DNA from: Cohnella sp. AR92
GTDB lineage: Bacteria > Bacillota > Bacilli > Paenibacillales > Paenibacillaceae
Reading direction: 5' to 3'
Length of the DNA: 64,000 bases
NCBI RefSeq assembly: GCF_003990975.1
Contig: NZ_RZJR01000012.1
Span: 1 to 64,000 of the forward strand
Below are positions 26,439 to 34,305 of this stretch, piece by piece. The position numbers were made by a program, and so were the translations under genes. Under the pieces are notes generated by a model. It saw nothing but the letters and a program-made list of their open reading frames with translations. It made no database searches and was not told the DNA's origin. Numbering within the stretch: the stretch's first letter is position 1; every line of letters begins with the position of its first letter.

Positions 26439-27020
26439 CTGTACCAAGAACTCCAGGGTGCGATCCAAACCGCGCCGATAGCCGGCCGAGTCGAAAGCGG
26501 GGTGGAACGGATTCATGAAGCCGTGGCCGGCGCCAAAGACCTCTGCTTCCGTGTTCCTTTTCTTCCTCAGCCTGCTTGCCAGCTCCGACGCGTCGAAGCT
26601 CCTCTCTCGGGAGGCGAAGATCAGCAAGGCTGGGCATTGCGGATCCACTTCCATGTAGCTGCGGATACGGGAGCCGTAATAGCCGACGACTCCGTCGATC
26701 CCGTATTCGCTGCACCTCCACGCTAGAGTCGCCCCGATGCTGAACCCGACGATATAGATCCTCCGATAGCTGTCCCTATTTTCCTCAATTATAGGCTTGA
26801 TCGCTTGAAGGGCTCTATCGAACCCGATCTCGTTCATGAAGAAGGAATAAGCTTCCTCCTCCTGCTCATAAGAGAAGCATTCGCGGCCAAGCAGGTTCGG
26901 ACTGATCGTGTCATAGCCTGCCTTCGTCAATGCCTCGTCGAACGCACGGATGTGATCGTTGACTCCATAAATCTCGTGCAACACAAGGACCAGGGCTCTC
27001 TCTTCGCTAGGCTTACTCAT
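26421..27020 (-). CDS. Dienelactone hydrolase-family alpha/beta hydrolase
   Basis: The 199-residue protein has HEIYGVNDHIR at the N-terminus as in dienelactone hydrolases. The nucleophile elbow is GFSIGA, with Ser where classical enzymes carry Cys; an acidic residue lies near FASRERSFD, and the catalytic His is in GAGHGFMNP. It could be an esterase or lactonase of unknown substrate. The start follows GGAGGGG. Confidence 0.85.
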   Translation of the reverse strand: MSKPSEERALVLVLHEIYGVNDHIRAFDEALTKAGYDTISPNLLGRECFSYEQEEEAYSFFMNEIGFDRALQAIKPIIEENRDSYRRIYIVGFSIGATLAWRCSEYGIDGVVGYYGSRIRSYMEVDPQCPALLIFASRERSFDASELASRLRKKRNTEAEVFGAGHGFMNPFHPAFDSAGYRRGLDRTLEFLVQKRGLP

Positions 27021-27192
27021 CTCTGCCCCTCCAACTGTTGAATTCGTCCAGCAGGTTCATCGTCAACTTTGGCTTAAGGATAAGCCGATCTTCTAAGCTT
27101 AACCATACCGGCGGCCATCCGTCAAAACAGGCTTCGCGCAGGAGACGCGCCAATACCCGTCGAATATACAATGGGCTGATGGGCAACGGCAT
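27013..27192 (-). CDS. Possible small gene overlapping the hydrolase start
   Basis: A 59-residue frame on the minus strand has protein-like composition (GWPPVWLSLEDRLILKP) and overlaps the hydrolase start by eight bases, as coupled genes do. No gene lies opposite it. However, no ribosome site precedes the ATG and I recognise no family. Confidence 0.3.
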   Translation of the reverse strand: MPLPISPLYIRRVLARLLREACFDGWPPVWLSLEDRLILKPKLTMNLLDEFNSWRGRDE

Positions 27193-27225
27193 ACGGCTAG
27201 CAGATAGTCGGAAGGAGGCTGACGC

Positions 27226-27585
27226 GTGCGCAAGACATTCTCGGCTGGAGTACTGAAGCAGGAAATCATCAAAATCTACAATTCCATCAATCAGGAAATC
27301 TTCGGCATCGGAATCAAGTCGCAGCGGATCGAGCTGTACGGCGACAAGGTGCTGATCTTCGCGACCCACAAGCGGATCCCCGCGCTTAAGATCCTGGACC
27401 CGATCAACCGCTCGCTGACCGCCAGCGTCGACATGCTCATCATGGAAGAGAACAAGCGAATGCTCAAGGAGGAGCTGGAGCGCACGCTTGGACTGGATGT
27501 GGCGGCGGTGCTGAAGGACTACGACCCGAAGACGGAGCTGTCGGGCACGGTAATCTTGCTGAGAAGCGAGCTGGAGCTTATGTAA
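27226..27585 (+). CDS. DUF2294-family protein
   Basis: The 119-residue protein has the DUF2294 pattern: an N-terminal helix IIKIYNSINQEIFGIG, then GDKVLIFATHKRIPALKIL, and a second helix with EELERTLGL. The function is unknown; some relatives are annotated in connection with sodium transport or motility. A GTG start is chosen for the GGAAGGAGG site seven bases ahead. Confidence 0.8.
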   Translation: MRKTFSAGVLKQEIIKIYNSINQEIFGIGIKSQRIELYGDKVLIFATHKRIPALKILDPINRSLTASVDMLIMEENKRMLKEELERTLGLDVAAVLKDYDPKTELSGTVILLRSELELM

Positions 27586-27623
27586 GCTTCTTGTCCATAG
27601 TTGCGTGAATTGTCAGATAACTA

Positions 27624-27651
27624 TTGCGAAGCGCCCATATCTATGTTAAAT
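27624..27651 (+). promoter_or_regulatory. Candidate promoter of the structured leader RNA
   Basis: TTGCGA (27624-27629), a 16-base spacer and TTAAAT (27646-27651). A start near 27658 would give a leader of about 270 bases up to the terminator. Confidence 0.45.
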
Positions 27652-27657
27652 TACCTT

Positions 27658-27926
27658 ACAAGAAGCTTCTTATCTTGAGAAAATAAGGCTTGTGCAACGG
27701 GAAGGCACGGCGGAGGGTTCGCGAACGCCAAGGCGTCGGTTCCCGATCCCGGCGAGAGTCTCGCCTATGGATCGAAGAATGGATGTCCGGCGCCCTTGCG
27801 GACGGCTGCAACGAATAAGAGCAGGTCTTAGGGAGCTCCCGCGAGGAGGGCCTTGCAACCGCTCATTGTGACGTATTCGGATCGATTCAGCTCGATCCCC
27901 ATATGGTCATGATGCGCGGTTTTTTT
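27658..27926 (+). ncRNA. Structured leader RNA, probable attenuator or riboswitch of unknown class
   Basis: The stretch 27586-27980 has no gene but dense complementarity. CGGGAA pairs with TTCCCG (about 27699-27745). CGATCC (27744-27749) pairs with GGATCG (27769-27774), enclosing GGCGAG / CTCGCC. GTCCG pairs with CGGAC (about 27785-27803). AGGTC pairs with GGCCT, enclosing CTCC / GGAG. It ends in a strong terminator. I see no S-box, T-box, TPP, cobalamin, guanidine-I, purine or preQ1 consensus. An independent small RNA is also possible. Confidence 0.55.
27857..27926 (+). terminator. Strong leader terminator ahead of the Nif3-like gene
   Basis: The arms 27858-27872 and 27906-27920 pair over 15 positions with one mismatch and two G-U pairs. 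They enclose a second perfect stem, GGATCGA / TCGATCC (27879-27898). Seven T follow (27920-27926). The Nif3-like start codon lies 54 bases further on. Confidence 0.8.
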
Positions 27927-27980
27927 GCGCTCTGCGGGCGGGCTGCCGGGAGGCTTCGAAAAGAGGGGGCGGGAGCCGGA

Positions 27981-29027
27981 ATGAAGGAGAAGGCGGCGGG
28001 GACGAACGTTGGGGATGTCTTGCAGGCTCTTAATGTCATTACAAGAGGTAGAATGGTCACGGATTGGAACGGGATCGCTGCCGGGGCTTACCCGTACGTC
28101 GTGATGAAGAGCTCGAACATTCCGGGCAAGAGCGTGCTGGAGATCCCCGGGCTCGTGTTCGGGGACGCGAACCAGACGGTTAAGCGGATCGGCATCGGGA
28201 TGACGCTGACCGAATCCATGATCGAGCTCGCCTCCGGAATGGAGCTGGATCTTCTGATCGTCCATCATCCCGTCGCGGATGCCGCCAGCTCGGGAGGCGT
28301 GCCCTTCCTGCAGTATTTGCCGCTATACGGACTGTCCCTCATCGAGCTGCATGAAGCGTTCCACGGCCTTCACCCCGGGATGACCTTTCTGCACGGCCAT
28401 CGGAAGGTGAAGACGGATATCGCTTTCGGCGGAGTGCCGGGCAACGTGCTTCACCAAGGCATCGCGTTCGACGAGATCAAGACGGCCGGCGACATTCTGA
28501 ACCGCATAGGGGAATGGATGGGCCGCGAGGTCGATCTCGATCTGCTTGCGGCGGAGCGGGCGATTCGCGGCGAGTCGGCTCTGCAGGAGGCGACGCTGGC
28601 GAACCCGGCGAAGCTGCTCGCGGGCAGCCCGGATCAGCCGGTGAAGCATATCCTGCACTTTTTCCCTCATACCGGCTTCAGCGTGGCAAATTTGCAGACG
28701 GCGCTACATATGTATCCGGAGACCGACACGCTGATCGCGAGCATCAGCCGGGTGAGGGAGGATCACGAGTTCGTGCGGCTGGCGCGGGAACGTGGACTCG
28801 TCTTTATCGCGGGCAATCCGCATTCCGTCGAGATCGTCGAGAACGGGCTGCCGCTTGCGTACGCGTTGGAGATGCTCCTTCCTTCGGCACAGGTTTTTGT
28901 GCTGCGGGAACGGGTGACGGCGGTGCCGCTGCGGGAGATCGGCCATGCGAGAATGGCGGAGTACGGCAGGGAGATGGCGGGGCGATATTTAATCGGCGAG
29001 CCATCCCGGGTCGCCCGAATAAATTAA
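27981..29027 (+). CDS. Nif3-like dinuclear metal centre protein
   Basis: The 348-residue protein has the Nif3/YbgI layout: LIVHHPVAD (metal-binding HH pair) near residue 95, HGHRKVKTDIAFGGVPGN in the middle, and a late GNPHSVE segment with His and Glu. Members bind two metal ions and are poorly understood hydrolase-like proteins. It leads an ABC importer operon, so it may act on the imported compound. The frame is open from 27903, but that part lies inside the terminator; ATG 27981 follows GGGAG and starts where homology begins. Confidence 0.75.
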   Translation: MKEKAAGTNVGDVLQALNVITRGRMVTDWNGIAAGAYPYVVMKSSNIPGKSVLEIPGLVFGDANQTVKRIGIGMTLTESMIELASGMELDLLIVHHPVADAASSGGVPFLQYLPLYGLSLIELHEAFHGLHPGMTFLHGHRKVKTDIAFGGVPGNVLHQGIAFDEIKTAGDILNRIGEWMGREVDLDLLAAERAIRGESALQEATLANPAKLLAGSPDQPVKHILHFFPHTGFSVANLQTALHMYPETDTLIASISRVREDHEFVRLARERGLVFIAGNPHSVEIVENGLPLAYALEMLLPSAQVFVLRERVTAVPLREIGHARMAEYGREMAGRYLIGEPSRVARIN

Positions 29028-29049
29028 ATATGGGAGAGGGAGAGATGTC

Positions 29050-30159
29050 ATGAGAGGGAACAAAAAGAGAATGGGGATCGGACTCTTGCTGTCTATCGTC
29101 CTAGTGCTGATCGTCGCGGGTTGCGGAGGGAACAACGACAAGACGGCGTCTTCCCCGTCGCCGTCGTCGCCATCGCCGTCCCCATCCGCCAGCGTATCGG
29201 AGCCTTCGCCAACGCCTTCGTCATCCCCGTCCGAGACCCCGAAGGAATTGACGAAGGTGAAGTTCTCCGAGGTCATCCGGTCTATCTTCTACGCGCCGCA
29301 TTATATCGCCATGTCCAAGGGCTTCTTCAAGGAAGAAGGGCTGGACATCGACATGACCACCTCCCAGGGCTCCGACAAGGGAGCCGCCGCATTGATCGCC
29401 GGTACGGCGGACATCTCGCTCGTCGGACCGGAGACGACCATCTACATTTACAACCAGAAAGGCGAGAAAACGCTGAAGCTGTTCTATCAATTGACGATGA
29501 AGGACGGCTCCTTCCTGCTCTCCCGCGACAAGCTCGATTCCTTCTCCTGGAGCGGGCTCTCCGGCAAGAAGGTGATCGGCTGGAGACCGGGCAGCGCCCC
29601 GCAGATGGTGCTGAATTCGACTCTCCTGAAGGAGAAGGCCGACGGAGCGAACGTCGTGACGAACATCGCCTCGACCGCCATGGCCGGCGCCTTCGCGAGC
29701 GGGCAGGGCGACTATATCCAGCTGTTCGAGCCGGTCGCTTCGACGCTGATTAAGGAAGGCAAAGCGTATTACGCCGCATCCATGGGTGAAGAGTTCGGAG
29801 AGTTCCCGGAGACGTCCTACGTGGCTACCTCGGATTACATCGCCAAGAATCCGGAAGTGATCCAGAAGTTCGTGAACGCCGTAGCCAAAGGAACCGCTTG
29901 GCTGCAGACGGCGAGCGACGCCGAGATCGTCGAGGCGCTGAAGCCGTTCTTCGACGGGACGCCGGACGACATCATCCTTTCTGCGATCAAACGATATAAG
30001 GATCAAGAGACGTGGCCCGCGAAGCCGGAGATGACGCCGGAGCTGTTCGAGAAGCTGCAATCCGTGCTAATCGAGAACGGGGTGCTGAAGGCGGAAGAGA
30101 AGCTGGCGGACATGTCCGCAGTAGTCGATATGAGCTTCGTTCAGAAAATCAAATCGTAA
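29050..30159 (+). CDS. ABC transporter substrate-binding lipoprotein, NMT1/THI5-like
   Basis: The 369-residue protein has lipobox VAGC near residue 25 and a long Ser/Pro spacer (about 32-60). The NMT1/SsuA-like body begins with EVIRSIFYAPHYIAMSKGFF and a GSDKGAAALIAGTADI ligand-loop region. Family members bind sulfonates, nitrate, pyrimidine precursors or other small organics. The ligand is unknown here; neither cysteine/sulfonate genes nor thiamine genes lie next to it. Confidence 0.85.
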   Translation: MRGNKKRMGIGLLLSIVLVLIVAGCGGNNDKTASSPSPSSPSPSPSASVSEPSPTPSSSPSETPKELTKVKFSEVIRSIFYAPHYIAMSKGFFKEEGLDIDMTTSQGSDKGAAALIAGTADISLVGPETTIYIYNQKGEKTLKLFYQLTMKDGSFLLSRDKLDSFSWSGLSGKKVIGWRPGSAPQMVLNSTLLKEKADGANVVTNIASTAMAGAFASGQGDYIQLFEPVASTLIKEGKAYYAASMGEEFGEFPETSYVATSDYIAKNPEVIQKFVNAVAKGTAWLQTASDAEIVEALKPFFDGTPDDIILSAIKRYKDQETWPAKPEMTPELFEKLQSVLIENGVLKAEEKLADMSAVVDMSFVQKIKS

Positions 30160-30172
30160 GGTGGAATATACG

Positions 30173-30958
30173 ATGGGCGTTCCGCAGATCGAGATGAGAG
30201 ACGTGGGCTTAAGCTACTTCTCGCCGAAGCAAGAGACGGAAGCTCTGCGGGACATTCGGCTTGAAGTGAAGCAAGGGGAGTTCGTCAGCATCGTGGGGCC
30301 GAGCGGCTGCGGGAAGAGCACGCTGCTCTCCCTCGTCTCGGGGATGCTGAAGCCGACCCGCGGCGAGGTGCTGCTTATGGGCGAGAGGGTGAGCGGCACC
30401 TCCTCGAAGGTCGGCTACATGCTTCAGCACGACCATCTCTTCGAGTGGAGGGATGTGCTCAGCAACCTGCTCGTCGGCGCGGAGGTGCGGCGCATCAACC
30501 GCAAGCAAGCGAGGGAGAAGGCGCTCTACCTTCTGGAGCGGTATGGCTTGGGCGAGTTCGCGCATCACAATCCTTCCCAGCTGTCGGGAGGGATGAGGCA
30601 GAGAGTCGCGCTCGTGCGCACGCTCGTGGCGGAGCCCGACATTCTGCTTCTCGATGAGCCGTTCTCGGCGTTGGACTTCCAGACCCGCCTGACACTGGCG
30701 GACGACGTTCACCATATTATAAAGGAACAGGGCAAGACGGCGGTTCTCGTCACCCACGACATTCCGGAAGCCATCACGATGGCGGACCGCGTGCTTGTCA
30801 TGTCCAAGCGGCCGAGCACGATCTCTTCCTCCTATGACATCGTCTTCGATGAAGGGGGGGAGCTGACTCCGTGGCAGAAGAGAGGAGCCGACCGCTTCCA
30901 GGGTTACTTCAACGCCATATGGAAGGAGTTGGACTCCCATGTCACTGCTGCCGGTTGA
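30173..30958 (+). CDS. ABC transporter ATPase of the NMT1/SsuB type
   Basis: The 261-residue ATPase has Walker A GPSGCGKST near residue 43, Q-loop MLQHDHLFEWRDV, signature LSGGMRQR near 140, Walker B LLLDEPFSALD and HDIPEA. It resembles SsuB/TauB/ThiZ. The ATG at 30173 lies nine bases after AAGGTGG. It overlaps the permease gene by 20 bases. Confidence 0.9.
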   Translation: MGVPQIEMRDVGLSYFSPKQETEALRDIRLEVKQGEFVSIVGPSGCGKSTLLSLVSGMLKPTRGEVLLMGERVSGTSSKVGYMLQHDHLFEWRDVLSNLLVGAEVRRINRKQAREKALYLLERYGLGEFAHHNPSQLSGGMRQRVALVRTLVAEPDILLLDEPFSALDFQTRLTLADDVHHIIKEQGKTAVLVTHDIPEAITMADRVLVMSKRPSTISSSYDIVFDEGGELTPWQKRGADRFQGYFNAIWKELDSHVTAAG

Positions 30959-31865
30959 TGAGCCCAGAGGATCCCCGTCCGCCTCCGGTCCCAAGGAATC
31001 GCAGGAGATCCTCTCCGCGGCCGTCGGTCGGGCCGATCCCCCGGCGGCGACGGCGGCCGAGGAGCAAAGATCGCCGGCGTACCGCCAGTATCTGAAGCGT
31101 CAGAGAAGAACATCGATCCTTATCCAGCTGTCCCGTTTGCTGCTGCTCGTCGGACTTCTAGCGCTGTGGGAGACGGCTGCCCGCCTGAAGTGGGTCGATT
31201 CGATGCTGACCAGCAAGCCTTCCCAGATCTTCTCCTCGTTCCGGGAGTTGTTCGTCGAAAGCAACCTGTGGAAGCATACGTGGACGACCGGGATGGAGAT
31301 GCTCATCGGCATCGTCCTGTCGATGGTCGCGGGAACGTTGATTGCCGTTGTTTTCTGGTGGTCGACCTATGCATCGAAAGTGCTGGAGCCTTACATCGTC
31401 GTCCTCAACGCCTTGCCGAAGGTCGCGCTGGGCCCGATCTTCTATATTTGGCTGGGTGACCGCTACTCCATCTACGGGATGGCGATCGCCATCTCGATTA
31501 TCGTGACCGTCATGATGATCGAGAACGGCTTCAAGGAGCTGGCCAAAACAAAGCTAAAGCTGATGGAGTCGTTCGGAGCGACCCGGCTGCAGATGCTGAC
31601 GATGGTCATGCTGCCCGCCAGCGTTCCGAACTTCATCGCTACGCTTAAAGTCAACGTTGGCCTGACTCTGGTAGGCGTCGTGATGGGCGAATTTCTTTCC
31701 TCCAAAGCCGGCCTTGGCTATCTCATCATCTATGGAGGCCAAGTATTCCAGATGAACCTGGTTATGGTCAGCATCTGCTTGCTAGCCGTCATGTCGGTAG
31801 TCGCTTACGGCGTGGTTTCCTGGATCGGCAAGCTGCTGATGAAGAAATACCATTATGATGGCTAG
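30939..31865 (+). CDS. ABC transporter permease of the SsuC/TauC type
   Basis: The 308-residue BPD_transp_1 permease has a polar, Pro/Ala/Glu-rich N-terminal tail of about 60 residues that is longer than usual. About six membrane segments follow, and the EAA coupling loop ESFGATRLQMLTMVMLP lies near 210. The tail region overlaps the ATPase gene, so translation is coupled. It completes the importer begun at 29050. Confidence 0.9.
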   Translation: MSLLPVDEPRGSPSASGPKESQEILSAAVGRADPPAATAAEEQRSPAYRQYLKRQRRTSILIQLSRLLLLVGLLALWETAARLKWVDSMLTSKPSQIFSSFRELFVESNLWKHTWTTGMEMLIGIVLSMVAGTLIAVVFWWSTYASKVLEPYIVVLNALPKVALGPIFYIWLGDRYSIYGMAIAISIIVTVMMIENGFKELAKTKLKLMESFGATRLQMLTMVMLPASVPNFIATLKVNVGLTLVGVVMGEFLSSKAGLGYLIIYGGQVFQMNLVMVSICLLAVMSVVAYGVVSWIGKLLMKKYHYDG

Positions 31866-31886
31866 TGACAATTCCTCACGAAAAAA

Positions 31887-32030
31887 GCCTCCAATGTCTC
31901 CGACCCGATCTTCCGAGCGGAAGCCTCCAATGTCTCGAACCCGATTTTCCGAGCGGAAGCCTTTAATGTTCGCGCCCCGATTTTCCGGTCGAAAGCCTCC
32001 AATGTCTCCAACCCGATCTTCCGGGCGGAC
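31887..32030. repeat. Four perfect-length 36-bp tandem repeats
   Basis: Units start at 31887, 31923, 31959 and 31995, each exactly 36 bases, with the core GCCTCCAATGTCTC-N2-ACCCGAT then TTCCG-N-GCGGAA. The third unit is the most diverged. The array is flanked by AAAAAGCCTCC and GGGGGCTTTT, which can pair and may act as a terminator for the importer operon. The length keeps all frames open, so the peptide frame across it is not evidence of a gene. Confidence 0.85.
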
Positions 32031-32115
32031 AATGGGGGCTTTTATGTTGTTTAAGGTGGAAAACAAATTCCATAAGTGATATCATATTAATATCAAAAAG
32101 ATATGGGGTGTTCGC

Positions 32116-32988
32116 ATGACGACCAAAAACGCATGGAAACTCAACGGGTTCGCGGCATTGCTGTTGACTATTCTGCTGCTTGCCGGAGGAATTGCCTGCT
32201 TCATTGGGCTGGATGGCCAGGAAGAGCCTTCTCCGCTTCTCATCGCAGGAGGCATTGTGCTGTTCTTGCTTTTCATCCTGATGACGACCGCCTTAACCAT
32301 CGTTCAACCCAATCAAGCGAGAGTCATTACGTTCTTCGGCCGCTATAAGGGGACGGTGACCGACAGCGGGCTTTGGATGGTCATTCCGTTCTCGTCGAAG
32401 TCGAAGCTGTCCCTGAAGGTTCGCAACTTCAACTCCCAGACGCTCAAGGTGAACGACGCCGAAGGCAATCCGATCGAGATCGGCTGCGTGGTCGTCTACC
32501 GGGTGGTCGATACCGCCAAGGCCATGTTCGATGTCGACAACTACGAGAAATTCGTCGAGATCCAGAGCGAGACCGCCATTCGGCATATCGCCGCTCATTA
32601 TGCTTACGACACGTTCAACGACGAGAGTGCCCCTTCGCTCCGCGGCAATACGGACGAAGTAGGCGGGCAGATGTCCGCGGAGCTGCAGAATCGACTGAGC
32701 GTTGCCGGCGTCGAGGTACTGGAGACCCGTCTTACCCACTTGGCGTACGCACCGGAGATCGCGAGCGCCATGCTGCAGCGCCAGCAAGCGATGGCGATCA
32801 TCTCCGCGCGCCAGCGCATCGTCGAAGGCGCCGTTTCGATCGTCGAATCCGCGCTTCGACAGCTGGAGGAGAATGGAGTGGAGCTGGATCCCGAACGCCG
32901 CGCGGCCATGATCAACAATCTTCTCGTTACCATTGTTTCCGACAAGGGCTCCACGCCGGTTATCAATACGGGAACGATTTACGGTTGA
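32116..32988 (+). CDS. SPFH/band-7 domain membrane protein
   Basis: The 290-residue protein has two N-terminal membrane segments (about 12-32 and 41-62) and a band-7 domain beginning VQPNQARVITFFGRYKGT. A C-terminal helix with Ala-rich AMLQRQQAMAIISARQRIVEGAV follows, as in stomatin/flotillin-like scaffolds. Such proteins form ring assemblies at the membrane. It is followed after 12 bases by a small ribbon-helix-helix-type gene. Confidence 0.88.
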   Translation: MTTKNAWKLNGFAALLLTILLLAGGIACFIGLDGQEEPSPLLIAGGIVLFLLFILMTTALTIVQPNQARVITFFGRYKGTVTDSGLWMVIPFSSKSKLSLKVRNFNSQTLKVNDAEGNPIEIGCVVVYRVVDTAKAMFDVDNYEKFVEIQSETAIRHIAAHYAYDTFNDESAPSLRGNTDEVGGQMSAELQNRLSVAGVEVLETRLTHLAYAPEIASAMLQRQQAMAIISARQRIVEGAVSIVESALRQLEENGVELDPERRAAMINNLLVTIVSDKGSTPVINTGTIYG

Positions 32989-33000
32989 AGGTGAGACGTT

Positions 33001-33219
33001 ATGGCGAAAGCAAGGAAGGCATTTCCGCTGCGACTGGACGCCGAGCTGCATCAGGCTTTGGAGAGATGGGCGGCAGACGAATTCCGCAGCGTGAACGGCC
33101 ATATCGAATACCTGCTTCGGGAGGCCGTCCGCAAGGCTGGAAGGTTGCCGAGTTCTAGAGTCCATCCTCCGAGTGAGCCGGGCGAGAGTGTAGAATCGGC
33201 AGATCGAGGGGAATCTTAG
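33001..33219 (+). CDS. Arc-like ribbon-helix-helix protein
   Basis: The 72-residue protein starts [19 protein letters not shown] and continues [17 protein letters not shown]. This is the strand-helix-helix pattern of Arc/MetJ-type DNA-binding proteins. It sits behind the SPFH gene, and I recall this as a recurrent pair in Bacilli. It may control the pair or act as an adaptor. Confidence 0.8.
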   Translation: MAKARKAFPLRLDAELHQALERWAADEFRSVNGHIEYLLREAVRKAGRLPSSRVHPPSEPGESVESADRGES

Positions 33220-33275
33220 GAAGATCCCCTTTATCGCCATTGAATGGACAAGTGACCTCTGGGCGATTCCGGGCG

Positions 33276-33281
33276 TATAAT
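33276..33281 (+). promoter_or_regulatory. -10 box of the PAQR gene
   Basis: A perfect TATAAT lies 38 bases before the start, with a partial -35 (TGACCT, 17 bases upstream). Confidence 0.55.
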
Positions 33282-33319
33282 GGATATCATGGAGCCCGAA
33301 CAGAGGGGAGAGACGCCTT

Positions 33320-33958
33320 ATGGCCAACACGTACGTATACTCCAGGAGAGAAGAAGTCGCCAACGCGGTGACTCATGGACTCGGAGCCGCGCTGAGCATT
33401 GCCGGCTTAACGCTGCTTATCGTATTCGCAAGTCTCCGAGGGGACGCGTGGCACGTGACAAGCTTTACGATCTACGGGGTCACGATGCTTATGCTTTATG
33501 TCGCATCGACTCTCGTTCATTCTTTTAAAGAAGGCAAAATCAAGGATCTCTTCGAGACCTTCGACCATTCCTGCATCTATCTGTTCATCGCCGGGACGTA
33601 CACCCCGATCATGCTGACCATTCTGAGAAGTCCTCTTGGCTGGACTCTGTTCGGAATCGTGTGGGGGATCGCCATAGCCGGCATTGTCTTCAAAGCGTTC
33701 TTCACCAAGCGCTTCCTGTATCTATCCACTTTGTTCTACGTGCTGATGGGCTGGATGGTCGTCTTCGTCTGGGGGCCGCTGCAGGAAGCCATGAGCCCGA
33801 CCGGCCTGCACCTTCTCGTCGCCGGCGGCTTACTCTATACCCTCGGCACCATCTTCTACGTCTGGCGCGCGTTCCCTTACCATCACGCCGTATGGCACCT
33901 GTTCGTGTTGGCAGGATCCATCGCTCACTTTTTCGCGATTCTGCTCTATCTCGTATAA
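33320..33958 (+). CDS. PAQR/hemolysin III-family membrane protein (TrhA-like)
   Basis: The 212-residue protein has seven predicted membrane segments and the PAQR metal-site motifs: NAVTHGLGA near residue 15, LVHSF and DHSCIYLFIAGTYTP near 85, and a C-terminal HAVWHLFVLAGS that supplies the remaining His ligands. In Bacillus the relative TrhA maintains membrane fluidity. The start follows GAGGGGAGAG. Confidence 0.92.
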   Translation: MANTYVYSRREEVANAVTHGLGAALSIAGLTLLIVFASLRGDAWHVTSFTIYGVTMLMLYVASTLVHSFKEGKIKDLFETFDHSCIYLFIAGTYTPIMLTILRSPLGWTLFGIVWGIAIAGIVFKAFFTKRFLYLSTLFYVLMGWMVVFVWGPLQEAMSPTGLHLLVAGGLLYTLGTIFYVWRAFPYHHAVWHLFVLAGSIAHFFAILLYLV

Positions 33959-33971
33959 ACCATTCGCACGC

Positions 33972-34000
33972 AAGCCGGGGGCAGCCCTCGGCTTTTTTTT
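33972..34000 (+). terminator. Terminator after the PAQR gene
   Basis: AAGCCGGGGG pairs with CCCTCGGCTT around GCAG, followed by eight T. Confidence 0.88.
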
Positions 34001-34035
34001 GTTTTGTTTTCGCAATACGGAATCATCTCATCGTT

Positions 34036-34208
34036 CCTTTTGCTTAGAACGGACTTTTGCTCAGAACGGACTGTTCGCGCAGTCGAATCCCAATACGCCG
34101 AAGTTGCTTGCGACCCATTATCCCTTTTCCTCAGAACAAGCTTGCCTGCGCAATGGTGTCTCCAGCGACAAATCTGCATACGACCCGCTATCCCTGTCTA
34201 TCAGAACA
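34036..34208. repeat. Inverted copies of the 31-bp repeat family
   Basis: Reverse-orientation copies lie at 34110-34140 (CCCATTATCCCTTTTCCTCAG) and 34176-34208 (CCCGCTATCCCTGTCTATCAG). Two shortened units with CTYAGAACGGACT sit at 34036-34072. The stretch 33959-34248 holds nothing else except the terminator. Confidence 0.7.
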
Positions 34209-34248
34209 ATATGCATAAAAAAATATGGAACTAAGATGGATAAATAAT

Positions 34249-34277
34249 TTGAAAAGGGAACATACGTTTGGTATAAT
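34249..34277 (+). promoter_or_regulatory. Sigma-A promoter of the transposase-like gene
   Basis: TTGAAA (34249-34254), a 17-base spacer and a perfect TATAAT (34272-34277). Confidence 0.85.
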
Positions 34278-34305
34278 GGAAACATGCACGAAGGGGGTGC
34301 GACGG

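Noticed and set aside
27658..27926. Guanidine-I (ykkC), T-box, cobalamin or SRP RNA identity for the leader
   Set aside because: The conserved cores of these RNAs (for example the T-box GGTGG..CCGCG or the cobalamin GCCACTG) are not visible; kept as an unknown class.
27903..27980. Upstream extension of the Nif3-like gene to an ATG at 27903
   Set aside because: That part lies inside the leader terminator and its T run; ATG 27981 has a ribosome site and begins where family similarity begins.
31855..32079. Open frame across the 36-bp tandem repeats, on both strands
   Set aside because: A 36-base period keeps frames open by arithmetic, there is no ribosome site, and the frame overlaps the end of the permease gene.
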